Notes: generated by a model not told the origin, from the sequence alone. A stretch of 64,000 nt of DNA from Nonomuraea montanisoli (GCF_013363975.1 NZ_JABWGN010000014.1:186001-250000); one strand, 5' to 3'. Shown: positions 18,034 to 27,001, counted from the first letter of the stretch. Program-made: numbers and translations.

Positions 18034-18105
18034 TCTAGACGCAACGTCACGTCTAGGCGAGACGTTGCGTCTAGACTACAGGGCCGCGCCGCCGACGGGT
18101 AAGGT
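18034..18105. promoter_or_regulatory. TetR-type operator and leaderless promoter
   Basis: TCTAGACGCAACGTC (18034-18048) and its exact complement (18061-18075) form a 15-bp inverted repeat with a 12-bp spacer. A further CGTCTAG half-site sits inside the spacer at 18050-18056, so overlapping dyads exist. TAAGGT at 18100-18105 lies seven bases before the ATG of the TetR-type gene, a typical leaderless -10. The site also covers the SDR promoter region. Confidence 0.8.
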
Positions 18106-18112
18106 GTCTCGC

Positions 18113-18712
18113 ATGCCCGCCGTGAACTCCCAGCCCCGCAGGGCGCACTCCGGCAACCGACGCGACGAGGCCGCACGGCTGGCCGTGCTCCACGCCGCGG
18201 ACGACCTGCTCGTGGAGCACGGCTTCGGCGCTCTGACCATCGAGGCGATCGCGCGCCGCGCCGGGGTCGCCAAGCAGACGATCTACCGCTGGTGGCCCTC
18301 GAAGGTCGAGATCCTGCTCGACACGCTCATCGAGGACAGCGACAAGCGCCTTTCCGTCCCCACGGAGCACCCCACGGCCGAGACCATCCGCGACTACCTG
18401 CGCGGCTTCGCGCGCTTCCTCGGCGACGACCCCGCCGGCAAGGTCCTGCTCGCCCTCATCGCCGAGGCCCAGCACGATCCGGCCACGGCCGCGAGCTTTC
18501 ACCAGCGCTACCTCGGCCCACGCCGCGAGCAGGAACGCGACCTGATCGCGCGGGCGATCGACGCCGGGGAGGTCTCGCCCCGGCTCGGCCCCGACGACAC
18601 GATCGACGCTCTCGTCGGCCCGATCGTCTATCGCGCGCTGACGGGGTCGAGCATCCCCCACGAGCTGGTGGACACCCTCGTCGAGGACCTGCTCAGGCCC
18701 CGCTCCGCCTGA
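18113..18712 (+). CDS. TetR/AcrR-family transcriptional regulator
   Basis: This is a 199-aa repressor. The N-terminal HTH (LTIEAIARRAGVAKQTIYRWWPSK) is at about residues 40-63 and is followed by a TetR_C_11-like ligand domain (LRGFARFLGDDPAGKVLLALIAEAQHD). The ATG at 18113 has no Shine-Dalgarno sequence but a -10 element seven bases upstream, so the mRNA is probably leaderless. A longer open frame upstream runs antisense to the SDR gene and is not used. It probably controls itself and the divergent SDR gene through the intervening palindrome. Confidence 0.93.
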   Translation: MPAVNSQPRRAHSGNRRDEAARLAVLHAADDLLVEHGFGALTIEAIARRAGVAKQTIYRWWPSKVEILLDTLIEDSDKRLSVPTEHPTAETIRDYLRGFARFLGDDPAGKVLLALIAEAQHDPATAASFHQRYLGPRREQERDLIARAIDAGEVSPRLGPDDTIDALVGPIVYRALTGSSIPHELVDTLVEDLLRPRSA

Positions 18713-18799
18713 CCGCCCGCCCGGCGGTCGGTTTCCCTCGGTCTGCAAGCGGATCTTTCCGGCTTCTCGCCCGGTCCCGGCATCGCCGGTTGTACCGTT

Positions 18800-18848
18800 T
18801 TGACACCCTGTTTGGATAACCGCTATCTATCGGCCAACCGTTAAGGAG
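18800..18848 (+). promoter_or_regulatory. Promoter and ribosome site of the penicillin-binding protein gene
   Basis: A consensus -35 TTGACA (18800-18805), an 18-bp gap and the -10-like TATCTA (18824-18829) precede AAGGAG (18843-18848), which lies six bases before GTG 18855. It resembles a housekeeping sigma factor promoter. Confidence 0.6.
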
Positions 18849-18854
18849 TACGGA

Positions 18855-21068
18855 GTGCAGGACGCATCGCGCGGACGGCGGCGCCCGCGGCCGGGCCGCG
18901 ACCGGTTACCGGAACCCGGCGACCGGTTACCGGGCTCCGGCGACCGGGAACCACGGGGCCGTACCGGCTGGAAGCGTCTCATCCCGAGCTGGAAGGTCGT
19001 GGTCCTCGCCTGCACGGTGCTGGTGGCGGGCTTCTGCGCGATGATCGCGGTGGCGTACGCCCACACCCCGCTCCCCGTGCAGACCCAGAACCACGCCGTC
19101 GAGCAGGGCAGCGTCATCTACTACCGGGACGGCAGGACCGAGATCGCCCGGCTCGGCACCAAGCGCGAGATCGTCCCCATCTCGAGGATCCCCCGGCATG
19201 TCCAGGACGCCTTCATCGCCACGGAGAACCGCACGTTCCGCACCGACCCGGGCATCTCGGTGTCCGGCATCATGCGAGCGGCGTGGAGCACGGTGACCGG
19301 CCAGCAGGTCCAGGGCGGCTCGACGATCACGCAGGAGATGGCGCGGGGCTACTACGACGGCCTCAGCCAGGAGCGGACACTCCAGCGGAAGTTCAAGGAG
19401 ATCTTCGTCTCGGTCCGCGCCAGCAAGGAGATGTCCAAGGACCAGATCCTCGCCAACTACCTCAACACCATCTATTTCGGCCGCGGCGCGAACGGCATCC
19501 AGGCCGCCGCCCAGGCGTTCTTCGACAAGGACGTCGACCGGCTGACCCCCGCCGAGGCCGCCTACCTGGCGGGCCGGATCCAGAGCCCGATCGCCTTCGA
19601 CAAGGCGGAGGCGGCGAAGAACTGGGCACCGACCCGGGAACGGTTCGCCTACGCCGTCAAGGGCCTGGCGATCGTCGACCCGGCGAGGTACGGGCAGTTG
19701 CCCGGGACGGCGAAGTTCCCCAAGCTCGCCGAGCCGGACAAAAAGGAGGCCCTCAAGGGCATCAACGGCTACATGGTCGACATCGTGCGGCGTGAGCTGG
19801 AGCAGCGGGGGATCAGCGAGGAGAGCCTGCGCAGCGGCGGCTACCGCGTGACGACGACGTTCGACAGGAAGCTCATGCGGGCCGCGAAGAAGGTGGTGGA
19901 GAGCAACCTCGCCGCCGTCCACGACCGGCACATCCGCGCAAACCTGGCCGCCGTCGACCCGCGCACCGGGCGGGTGATGGCGTTCTACAGCGGCCACGAC
20001 TACCTGAAGAGCTTCACCAACAACGCCTTCGACGCCCACAAGCAGGCCGCGTCGGCGTTCAAGCCGTACGTGCTGGCCGCCTGGCTGCAGAACGGCTACA
20101 GCCTCAGGAGCTACGTGTCCGGCAACGGCCCGGTCACGCTGCCGAACACCAGGCCGATCGGCAACTCGCACGACGTGGGCGCGGCCGTGCAGATCGACCG
20201 GGCCACCGCCGAGTCGGTGAACACGGCGTTCGCCACGATGGCGCAGGAGGTCGGCCTGCAGGAGGTCGAGAGGATCGCCGTGGGCGCCGGGATCGACAAG
20301 GAGAACGTGGAGCAGGCCGTCAAGGACCACGCGTACGGCATGTCCATCGGCGCCGGCCTGGTCACCCCGGTCGAGCAGGCCGCCGGGTACGGCATCTTCG
20401 CCGCCGGCGGCGTCCACCGCGGCGCGCACGTCATCGTCTCGGTCAAGACGTACAAGGGGATGACCGTCATGAAGGAGATCGGCGTGCCCAGGACGGTCAT
20501 CAGCCCCGACGCCGCCGCCGACGCCACCTACGCGATGCAGCAGGTGGTCAGGAACGGCACCGCCGCGGGCACCTCGCTGCCCGGCGGGCGCCCGATCGCC
20601 GGCAAGACCGGCACCAACAACGAGAACAAGGAAGCCTGGTTCGTCGGCTACGTCCCTCAGCTCTCCGCGGCCGTCGGGATGTACAAGGAGGTCCCGCGGA
20701 CCGACCCGAAGACCGGGAAGGTCGTCAAGGACGCCAACGGCCATCCCCTGTCCAAGGAGGTCTCCCTCGGCGACATCCAGGGCGCCGACACGCCCACCGA
20801 GATCTGGCGCGACTTCATGACGCTCGCGATGGCCGGCAAGCCGGTCGAGCCGTTCCCGGCGCCCGTCTTCGGCGGCCAGCGGCACGACCTGGTGCGCAAG
20901 CCGACGCCCCGAGCGACGCCCGAGCCGACCCGGGACCCTTCCACCGAGGACGACGTGAGCGACGACAGCGACGTCGGCGACGTCGGCGACGTCGGCGACG
21001 ACAGCGACGACAGCGACGACAGCGACAATCGCCGCATGAGGCCACGGGTTTCGGCGCCAGGAGGATGA
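18855..21068 (+). CDS. Bifunctional penicillin-binding protein (class A)
   Basis: This is a 737-aa peptidoglycan synthase. Order: a basic, proline-rich cytoplasmic tail with repeated RLPEPGD/RLPGSGD, one membrane anchor (about 47-69), a GT51 glycosyltransferase with catalytic Glu124 (ATENRTF) and QGGSTITQ (153-160), and a transpeptidase domain. The transpeptidase shows S400-A-F-K403, S454-V-N and K584-T-G motifs. Length and order fit the PonA type. The transpeptidase SxxK context (ASAFKPY) replaces the usual GSxFKP. The C-terminus is an acidic tail of Asp/Ser/Val-Gly repeats encoded by 9-bp units. GTG 18855 is set by the AAGGAG site. The PadR gene begins one base after its stop, so the ABC genes downstream may share its transcript. 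Confidence 0.94.
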   Translation: MQDASRGRRRPRPGRDRLPEPGDRLPGSGDREPRGRTGWKRLIPSWKVVVLACTVLVAGFCAMIAVAYAHTPLPVQTQNHAVEQGSVIYYRDGRTEIARLGTKREIVPISRIPRHVQDAFIATENRTFRTDPGISVSGIMRAAWSTVTGQQVQGGSTITQEMARGYYDGLSQERTLQRKFKEIFVSVRASKEMSKDQILANYLNTIYFGRGANGIQAAAQAFFDKDVDRLTPAEAAYLAGRIQSPIAFDKAEAAKNWAPTRERFAYAVKGLAIVDPARYGQLPGTAKFPKLAEPDKKEALKGINGYMVDIVRRELEQRGISEESLRSGGYRVTTTFDRKLMRAAKKVVESNLAAVHDRHIRANLAAVDPRTGRVMAFYSGHDYLKSFTNNAFDAHKQAASAFKPYVLAAWLQNGYSLRSYVSGNGPVTLPNTRPIGNSHDVGAAVQIDRATAESVNTAFATMAQEVGLQEVERIAVGAGIDKENVEQAVKDHAYGMSIGAGLVTPVEQAAGYGIFAAGGVHRGAHVIVSVKTYKGMTVMKEIGVPRTVISPDAAADATYAMQQVVRNGTAAGTSLPGGRPIAGKTGTNNENKEAWFVGYVPQLSAAVGMYKEVPRTDPKTGKVVKDANGHPLSKEVSLGDIQGADTPTEIWRDFMTLAMAGKPVEPFPAPVFGGQRHDLVRKPTPRATPEPTRDPSTEDDVSDDSDVGDVGDVGDDSDDSDDSDNRRMRPRVSAPGG

Positions 21069-21069
21069 C

Positions 21070-21603
21070 GTGCAGGACGCAGTGCTGGCGATGCTCGCCA
21101 AGGAGCCGGCGCACGGGTACAACCTGCGTGCCCGGCTGCAGCGGAGCCTGGGCCCGCTGGGCGAGTCGATGAACCCCGGCCAGATCTACGTGACCCTGGC
21201 CCGGCTGGAGAAGGCCGGGCTCGTGGTCTGCGAACGGGCCGGCGGCCTGCCCGAGCGGCCCGAACGCAAGGTGTACGCGCTCACACCGGCCGGGCAGCAG
21301 CGGGTGGCCGCCTGGCTGGCCGAGGTGGGCTGGCCCAAGCCGGACCTGGCGGAGTTCCACCTGAAGCTCGCCGCAGCCGCCGCGGCGCGGCTCGCCGACC
21401 CGGTCGAGCTGGTGGCCGCGCAGCGCCGCGAGCTGCTGCGCCGCCTGCGTGAGGTGCAGCGGGCGGCGCTGAACGAGCCGGCGGGTTCGCGTGCCGGCCT
21501 GCTGCTGGAAGGGGTCGTCCTGCGCCTGCAGGCGGACCTGCGCTGGCTGTCGGCCTGCGAGCGGGCCTGGTCGGGGAACGACGACGAAGCTGAGGACGCA
21601 TGA
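21070..21603 (+). CDS. PadR-family transcriptional regulator
   Basis: This is a 177-aa winged-helix regulator. The N-terminal PadR domain (AVLAMLAKEPAHGYNLRARL, then GQIYVTLARLEKAGLV) is followed by a Vir_C-type helical dimer region. GTG 21070 is preceded by AGGAGGA and lies one base after the stop of the penicillin-binding protein gene. Its stop overlaps the ATPase start (ATGA). PadR genes in this position usually repress the adjoining ABC exporter; that role is inferred here from the coupled gene order. Confidence 0.92.
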   Translation: MQDAVLAMLAKEPAHGYNLRARLQRSLGPLGESMNPGQIYVTLARLEKAGLVVCERAGGLPERPERKVYALTPAGQQRVAAWLAEVGWPKPDLAEFHLKLAAAAAARLADPVELVAAQRRELLRRLREVQRAALNEPAGSRAGLLLEGVVLRLQADLRWLSACERAWSGNDDEAEDA

Positions 21604-22358
21604 ATGAGCCGAGTCCCGTGGTCGAGGTCCGCGGCCTGGTCAAGGACCACGGTGAGAGGCAGGGCCGGGTCCGCGCGGTCGACGCCGTGGACCTGGAGGT
21701 GCCCCAGGGACAGACGCTGGCGGTGATGGGCCCCAGTGGCTGCGGGAAGTCCACGCTGCTGCACCTGCTGGGCGGCCTGGAGCGGCCCACCGGCGGGGAG
21801 GTGCGGCTGGCCGGCCGGCGCGTCGACACCCTGAGCGAGCGGGCCCTGGCGCGGTTGCGCCGCCGGTCGGTGGGATTCGTCTTCCAGGCGTTCCATCTGG
21901 TGGAGGAGCTGTCGGCGGCCGAGAACGTCGAGCTGCCCGCGCTGCTGGCCGGGCGCTCGCGGCGCGAGGCCAGGCGGAGCGCGAACCTGCTGCTGGAACG
22001 GGTCGGGCTGGCCGGCCGCGCGCGGCATCTGCCGTCACAGCTCTCCGGCGGGCAGCGTCAGCGGGTCGCCATCGCCCGCGCGCTGGCCAACGAGCCGCTG
22101 GTCGTCCTGGCCGACGAGCCGACCGGCAATCTCGACACCGCGGCGACGCTGGAGGTGCTGCGGATCTTCGAAGACCTGCGTTCCGCGGGGCAGACCCTCG
22201 TGATCGTCACGCACGACGAACGCGTCTCGGCCACCGCGGACCGGCTGATCTCGATGCGCGACGGGATGTTCGTCGACGACACCCGGATGGTCGGCTCCGG
22301 CATCGGCTCCGGCACCGGCAGCGGGTGGCTCGGCGGCCTGGTCGGGCTGGAGGGCTGA
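21600..22358 (+). CDS. ABC transporter ATP-binding protein (LolD/MacB type)
   Basis: This is a 252-aa ATPase with Walker A GPSGCGKST (about residues 44-52), signature LSGGQRQRVAIARAL, Walker B VVLADEPTGNLD and the switch His in VTHDERV. It is followed by a G/S-rich C-terminal tail (SGIGSGTGSGW) not needed for the fold. It is translationally coupled to the PadR gene by a four-base overlap, and the FtsX-like permease follows after five bases. It powers an exporter of the MacB/LolCDE class, probably an antimicrobial-peptide or lipid-related exporter. Confidence 0.95.
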   Translation: MNEPSPVVEVRGLVKDHGERQGRVRAVDAVDLEVPQGQTLAVMGPSGCGKSTLLHLLGGLERPTGGEVRLAGRRVDTLSERALARLRRRSVGFVFQAFHLVEELSAAENVELPALLAGRSRREARRSANLLLERVGLAGRARHLPSQLSGGQRQRVAIARALANEPLVVLADEPTGNLDTAATLEVLRIFEDLRSAGQTLVIVTHDERVSATADRLISMRDGMFVDDTRMVGSGIGSGTGSGWLGGLVGLEG

Positions 22359-22363
22359 ACGTC

Positions 22364-24145
22364 ATGGGCTCCCTCGTGCTCGTCGTGCGTCTGGGGCTGG
22401 CCGATGTGCGGCGGCACCGGGTCCAGGCCGTGATGCTCCTGCTCGCGGTGACCGTGGCGACCGCCACGATGGCTCTCGGCCTGTCCCTGCGCGGTGTGAG
22501 CGACGCGCTGTACGAGCAGACCCGCGCGGCCACCGCCGGGCCGGACGTGGTGGCGCTCTCCGGCGTGACCGGCCCCGCCCAGACCTCGGCCCTGGCCGCG
22601 CTGGCGGACGATCCCGACGTGGTCGCCCACCAGGGCCCCTACCGCGTCGTCTACGCCGACCTCGCCACGCGCGACTCCCTCACGTCCCACGTGGTGGTGC
22701 ACGGCTTCGCCGAGACGCCCGGCTCGGTCGACCGGCCGCTGGTGACCTCGGGTCGTTGGCTGCGCCCCGGCGGCGCGGTCCTCGAACGGGGCTTCGCCAC
22801 CGCGCTGGGCGTCGGCGTCGGCGACCACGTCACCATCGCCGGCCGCTCGTACCCCGTCGTCGGGATCGCCGTGACCGCGGCCACCTCCATCTACCCCTGG
22901 GCCGCGCAGATCGGCCCGTACGGCGGGCCCAGCGACTCCACCGGCCTGGCCTGGATGACCCGAGCGGACGCCCAGGCCCTGGCCTCGTCCCGGGACCTCC
23001 CGGTGACCATGGCCCTGGACCTCAAGCTGCGCGACCCCGCCGCCACCGAGAGCTTCATCGACGCCCACCCCGTCCCCCTCACCCTCCATTCCTGGCAGTT
23101 CACAGCCGAACAGGACATGGTCATCCTCAGGAACAGCCAGCCGATCCTGGTCGTCGGGAGCTGGCTGCTCGGCTTCCTGGCCGTCACCGGAGTGGCGGCA
23201 CTGGCCGCGGGCCGCGCCGTGGAGCAGACGCGCCGGGCCGGGCTGCTCAAGGCCGTCGGCGCCACTCCCGGCCTGATCGCGACCGTCCTGCTCACCGAGT
23301 ACCTGGCGCTGGCGCTGGCCGGCGACGCGCTGGGGCTGGTGATCGCCCACCTGACCGCGCCCGCCATCGCCAGCCCCACCGCCAGCCGGATCGGTGACGC
23401 GGCCGGGCCCGGCGGCGCCACCGTCGTCACGGCGACCGTCCTCGCCGTGGCGGTGGCGCTGCTGTCCACGCTGCGTCCCGCGCTGCGCGCCATGCGCACC
23501 GCGACCGTCACGGCGCTGTCCGCCACCGCGCACCGGCCCCGTCACCGCCCCTGGCTCACCGCGCTGTCCGCGCTGCTGCCCACGCCGCTGCTGCTCGGGC
23601 TGCGGCTGACCGCCCGCCGGCCGGGCCGCGCCGTGCTCCAGGCGTGCTCCACCGCCACCACGGTGATCGGCATCGTCGCCCTGCTGATCATCGGCGCGCA
23701 GCCGGAGAGGGGCTACGGGCTGGACGGCTCCTCCGCCCTGCCCAACCTGCGGGACGAGCACGACCGCCGGGTGATGCTCGCCGTCACCGCCCTGCTGGTC
23801 GCCCTCGCCGTCGTGAACACCATCACGTTCACCTGGACCACCGCCATGGAGGCGCGGGCGAACATGGCCGTCGCGCGGACGCTCGGCGCCACCCCGGGGC
23901 AGATCTCCATGGGGCTGTCCACGGCCCAGCTCCTGCCCAGCCTGCCCGGCGCCCTCGCCGGTGTCCCCCTGGGCATCGGCCTGTTCGCGATGTTCGCTCT
24001 CGGGAAGTGGACCTTGCCGCCCTCCTCGTGGCTGTTCGGCGCCGCGTTCGCGACTCTCGTGGCGACGGCGGCGCTCACCGCGCTGCCCGCCCGGCTGGCG
24101 GCCCGTCAGCCCGTGGCCCGGGCCCTCAGCGCCGAGACGGCGTGA
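22364..24145 (+). CDS. ABC transporter permease, FtsX/MacB-like
   Basis: This is a 593-aa membrane protein. An N-terminal helix (about 15-37) precedes an extracytoplasmic domain. Two FtsX blocks follow: helices near 270-295, 318-345 and 360-385, and a second set near 430-450, 475-500 and 530-560 with MEARANMAVARTLGATPGQI. ATG 22364 has GGAGGG nine bases upstream; an earlier in-frame start at 22325 would overlap the ATPase gene. It forms the exporter with 21600-22358. It is convergent with the hydrolase gene at 24271. Confidence 0.92.
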   Translation: MGSLVLVVRLGLADVRRHRVQAVMLLLAVTVATATMALGLSLRGVSDALYEQTRAATAGPDVVALSGVTGPAQTSALAALADDPDVVAHQGPYRVVYADLATRDSLTSHVVVHGFAETPGSVDRPLVTSGRWLRPGGAVLERGFATALGVGVGDHVTIAGRSYPVVGIAVTAATSIYPWAAQIGPYGGPSDSTGLAWMTRADAQALASSRDLPVTMALDLKLRDPAATESFIDAHPVPLTLHSWQFTAEQDMVILRNSQPILVVGSWLLGFLAVTGVAALAAGRAVEQTRRAGLLKAVGATPGLIATVLLTEYLALALAGDALGLVIAHLTAPAIASPTASRIGDAAGPGGATVVTATVLAVAVALLSTLRPALRAMRTATVTALSATAHRPRHRPWLTALSALLPTPLLLGLRLTARRPGRAVLQACSTATTVIGIVALLIIGAQPERGYGLDGSSALPNLRDEHDRRVMLAVTALLVALAVVNTITFTWTTAMEARANMAVARTLGATPGQISMGLSTAQLLPSLPGALAGVPLGIGLFAMFALGKWTLPPSSWLFGAAFATLVATAALTALPARLAARQPVARALSAETA

Positions 24146-24170
24146 TCGGCCCCGCCGGCCTGAGCGACGG

Positions 24171-24290
24171 CGACCGAGGCACGTGCCGGGTCAGCGGGCG
24201 GCGGCATCGACGACCGAGGCACGTGCCGGGTCAGCGGGCGGCGGCATCGACGACTGAGGCACGTGCCGGGTCAGCGGGCGGCGGCCGCGA
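24171..24290. repeat. 40-bp tandem repeat (3 copies) covering the hydrolase gene end
   Basis: Three 40-bp units (24171-24210, 24211-24250, 24251-24290) are almost identical. The first two match exactly, and the third differs near both ends. The third includes the stop codon of the minus-strand hydrolase (24271-24273) and its last codons, so the outer copies are duplicates of the gene end lying in the convergent gap. Each unit carries GGCACGTGCC, a perfect 10-bp palindrome. Confidence 0.92.
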
Positions 24291-25413
24291 TCACGGCGGC
24301 GGCGAGGCGGACGTTCTCCGCGGCGCCGGCGCCTCCGCCCAAGGCGAAGCGGCGGCGCGTGTAGGCGTAGGCGACGCCGCTCGCCGGGTCGGCGAAGGAC
24401 TGCGCGCCGACCGCGCCGCTGTGCCCGAACGCGTCCGCCCCCAGGAACGGGTAGCGCCGCGCCTGCGCCTCGAACCCGAGCAGGAAGTGGTCCCGCTCCC
24501 CCGTGACCAGGTCGAGCCCGCTGGAGGTCGGGCGCGTGAACTCGGCGAGGACGTCGGGCTTGAGCAGCGGGCCCCGCCCGGCGCCCGCCACCTCGCCCAG
24601 GGCCGCCGCGTACATGCGGGCCAGTCCCCGCGCGTTCCCCACGCTCCCCACCGAGGCGGGCCCGAGCGCGCGCACCTCACGGGCGTTGGCGAACGCGACC
24701 AGGTCGGTCGGCGGGGTGGCGTGCAGGTTGAACGCGATGCCCATGAGGCTGTCGGGCGCCGGCCCCATGGACGCCGCCGACGCCTGCTCCCGGGGCAGCA
24801 GCGGCCGGACCGGCACGTAGCGCGCCTCCTGCTCCTCCGGCAGCCCCAGGTAGAAGTCCAGCCCGTGAGGTGCGCGCACCCGCTCCTCGTACACCTCCTG
24901 GAGCGTACGGCCGGTGACCCGCCGCACGACCTCGCCGGCGAGAGCGCCGATCACGAACGCGTGGTACCCGTACCCCGTGCCCGGCTCCCAGAAGGGCCGC
25001 TCCCCCGCGAGCCGGCGCGCGAGGACCCGGTCGTCGGCCAGTTCGGCCGTGGTGAGGCCGCCGTCGGCGCCGATGAGCCCGGCCCGGTGCGCGAGCAGGT
25101 CGCGCACGGTCAGCCGGTCCTTGCCCGCGGCGGCGAACTCCGGCCAGTAGCGGGCGACGGGCCGGTCGAGGTCAATCAGGCCGTCCTGGACGAGCAGCGC
25201 CACCACCAGGTACGCGGCCCCCTTGCCGGAGGAGTACAGGGCGTGCAGCGAGTCGCCCGAGATCCCCTCCCCCGCCCACAGATCGACGACCTTCCGGCCG
25301 TGGACGTAGGCGGCGAGCTGGGCTCCCGGGTCCTCCTCCACGGCGGCGACGGCCGCGAACTCCTCCAAGACGCCCTCGAATCCCTCGGCCACGGTGCCAT
25401 GAACGCGCGCCAT
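24271..25413 (-). CDS. Beta-lactamase-family serine hydrolase (EstB-like)
   Basis: This is a 380-aa class C beta-lactamase/esterase-fold enzyme. The SxxK nucleophile motif is in LYSSGKGAAYL (near residue 75). The YxN-type Tyr lies in GTGYGYHAF, and HSGAVGAQ near the C-terminus replaces the KTG box, as in EstB-type esterases. There is no signal peptide. ATG 25413 is chosen because GGGGAG lies nine bases upstream. ATG 25422 abuts that site, and the longer frame to 25467 has no support. The likely reaction is hydrolysis of an ester or amide by an acyl-serine mechanism; the substrate is unknown. The 3' end is in a tandem repeat. Confidence 0.9.
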   Translation of the reverse strand: MARVHGTVAEGFEGVLEEFAAVAAVEEDPGAQLAAYVHGRKVVDLWAGEGISGDSLHALYSSGKGAAYLVVALLVQDGLIDLDRPVARYWPEFAAAGKDRLTVRDLLAHRAGLIGADGGLTTAELADDRVLARRLAGERPFWEPGTGYGYHAFVIGALAGEVVRRVTGRTLQEVYEERVRAPHGLDFYLGLPEEQEARYVPVRPLLPREQASAASMGPAPDSLMGIAFNLHATPPTDLVAFANAREVRALGPASVGSVGNARGLARMYAAALGEVAGAGRGPLLKPDVLAEFTRPTSSGLDLVTGERDHFLLGFEAQARRYPFLGADAFGHSGAVGAQSFADPASGVAYAYTRRRFALGGGAGAAENVRLAAAVIAAAAR

Positions 25414-25510
25414 CACTCTCATCTCCCCGCCCTGTGGTCGGCACGAACAGAAGGAGCATATGGTCACTGATCATGACCGTCAAGTTCAGTGACTATCTAG
25501 CGGCGGCAGC

Positions 25511-25996
25511 TCAGGGAGTGACGGGGACGATGCGCGCCTCCCGCAGCTCGCCGCGCTCGATCGCCAGCAGGCCGATCGTGCCGTGGGGCTGGCGGCGGCG
25601 GTCCGTCGGCGAGCCCGGGTTGAAGATGCGCAGGCCGTCGCCCGTCTCGTCCATCGGGATGTGGGAGTGGCCGAACACGACCAGATCGGCGCCGGGGAAG
25701 CGGCGGCGCATCCGCGGCAGGCGCCCCTTGGCCGGGCCGCTGTCGTGGATCATGCCGACGCGCAGGCCGTCCAGGGTCAGCTCCAGCGTCTCGGGCGCGA
25801 CCACGTCCGGGCCGTCGTTGTTGCCCTTGACGACGTGGACGGGCGCGTACGCCGACAGCTCGTCGATCACGGACGCGACGCACACGTCACCGGCGTGCAG
25901 GATCACGTCGGCGCCCCGCAGGTGCTCGGCCACCCGGGGCGGGCAGGAGCGCCAGCGGCGGGGCGCGTGCGTGTCGGACAGGACGACCACTCTCAT
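25511..25996 (-). CDS. Metallophosphoesterase (YfcE/MJ0936 type)
   Basis: This is a 161-aa calcineurin-fold phosphodiesterase with all five metal motifs: SDTH (7-10), HAGDV, GNND, HDSG in place of the usual H, and GHSH near residue 109. The small size matches YfcE, which hydrolyses simple phosphodiesters in the cytoplasm. ATG 25996 has GGGGAGGGG directly upstream. It sits between the EstB-like gene and the alpha/beta hydrolase gene, all on the minus strand with short gaps, so cotranscription is possible. Confidence 0.93.
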   Translation of the reverse strand: MRVVVLSDTHAPRRWRSCPPRVAEHLRGADVILHAGDVCVASVIDELSAYAPVHVVKGNNDGPDVVAPETLELTLDGLRVGMIHDSGPAKGRLPRMRRRFPGADLVVFGHSHIPMDETGDGLRIFNPGSPTDRRRQPHGTIGLLAIERGELREARIVPVTP

Positions 25997-26036
25997 CCCC
26001 CTCCCCTGCCCGTTGGGCGGCTACGGGATCGCGCGG

Positions 26037-26837
26037 TCAGCGCCGGATGGCCGCGAGCAAGTCCCCGAGGGCGGTCGCGACGGCGGCGGGGGCTTCCACG
26101 GGCAGCAGGTGGCCGGCCCCGGGGACAGTCGCCAGGGTCGCGTGCGGGATGTGCGGCAGGAGGTGGTCGCGCAGGACACGTGGCGGCTCCACCACGTCGG
26201 CCGCCGCGGCCAGGACCGTCACCGGGACCTCGATGTCCCGCGCGGCGCCCGTGACGTCCTGCGCGATGCCGCGCAGGGGCCACTCGTGCCGGGCCTCGGT
26301 CCGGGCGGCGAGGCTGTCGCGCACCGCGGCGTCGCGCAGGGCCCCGGGCAGCGGCGTGGCGGTCAGGACATGGTCGAGGGCGTGCCGCACCGTCTCGGGC
26401 GAGTCGTAGGCGTGCGACAGACCCTGCCGGTACTCCTCGGTCACCGTGGCGGGCGGCTGTGGCGGTGCGGGCGCGACGAGCACCAGGCCGGCCAGCCCGG
26501 CCGGCCGGCGGGCCGCGACGAGCTGGCTCACCTTGCCGCCCATCGAATGGCCGACGAGCACGAACGCTCCGCGCACGCTCGCCGCGGCCACCCGGGCGAG
26601 ATCGTCGGCGAGCTGGTCGAGGTGGTACGGCCCCGGCAGCGCCTGGGAGGCGCCCCAGCCCCGCTGGTCGAAGCGGACCGTCGCCTGCCCGGGCGGCAGA
26701 TGGCCGATCACACCGTCCCAGGTGCCGGCGGAGCCGCCCCAGTAGTGGACGAACACCAGCGCCGGACCGGCGTCTCCGCCCACCCGCACGTCGAGCGACC
26801 CGCCCGACACGGGAACCGTCATTGTCGTTTCCGTCAT
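26037..26837 (-). CDS. Alpha/beta hydrolase
   Basis: This is a 266-aa soluble hydrolase. The oxyanion region is FVHYWGGSAGTW, the nucleophile elbow is GHSMGG, a putative Asp lies before DVVEPPRVL, and the catalytic His is in GAGHLLPVE. Three adjacent ATG codons (26843, 26840, 26837) follow AGGAAGG; the third has the best spacing. It is divergent from an AraC-type regulator, with a dyad at 26923-26940 between them, so it may be that regulator's target. The substrate is unknown. Confidence 0.9.
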   Translation of the reverse strand: MTETTMTVPVSGGSLDVRVGGDAGPALVFVHYWGGSAGTWDGVIGHLPPGQATVRFDQRGWGASQALPGPYHLDQLADDLARVAAASVRGAFVLVGHSMGGKVSQLVAARRPAGLAGLVLVAPAPPQPPATVTEEYRQGLSHAYDSPETVRHALDHVLTATPLPGALRDAAVRDSLAARTEARHEWPLRGIAQDVTGAARDIEVPVTVLAAAADVVEPPRVLRDHLLPHIPHATLATVPGAGHLLPVEAPAAVATALGDLLAAIRR

Positions 26838-26852
26838 CATCATGCCTTCCTG

Positions 26853-26888
26853 TCGGCCGCGGAGATCGGCTCGGCCGCGGAGATCGGC
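26853..26888. repeat. 18-bp tandem duplication upstream of the hydrolase
   Basis: TCGGCCGCGGAGATCGGC occurs twice in succession in the divergent intergenic region, just upstream of the hydrolase ribosome site. Confidence 0.85.
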
Positions 26889-26922
26889 GCTCGTCCGTCC
26901 TGTCGCGGCTCCGAACCGGTAG

Positions 26923-26940
26923 CCTGACCTGCATGTCAGG
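26923..26940. promoter_or_regulatory. Dyad CCTGAC-N6-GTCAGG, possible operator
   Basis: A perfect 6-bp inverted repeat with a 6-base spacer sits centrally in the divergent hydrolase/AraC gap, 62 bases before the AraC-type start. It could bind a regulator; no direct evidence names which. Confidence 0.4.
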
Positions 26941-27001
26941 CCCAGCCGCGACAGTACTCGCGGGGTGCGTCCGGCCTTTGGCGTAAAGGAGCACAGTAGT
27001 T

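Noticed and set aside
24171..24290. Repeat arrays at 24.2 and 45.4 kb as possible CRISPR arrays
   Set aside because: The units are directly adjacent with no unique spacers, and no cas genes are present. They are tandem duplications of gene ends.
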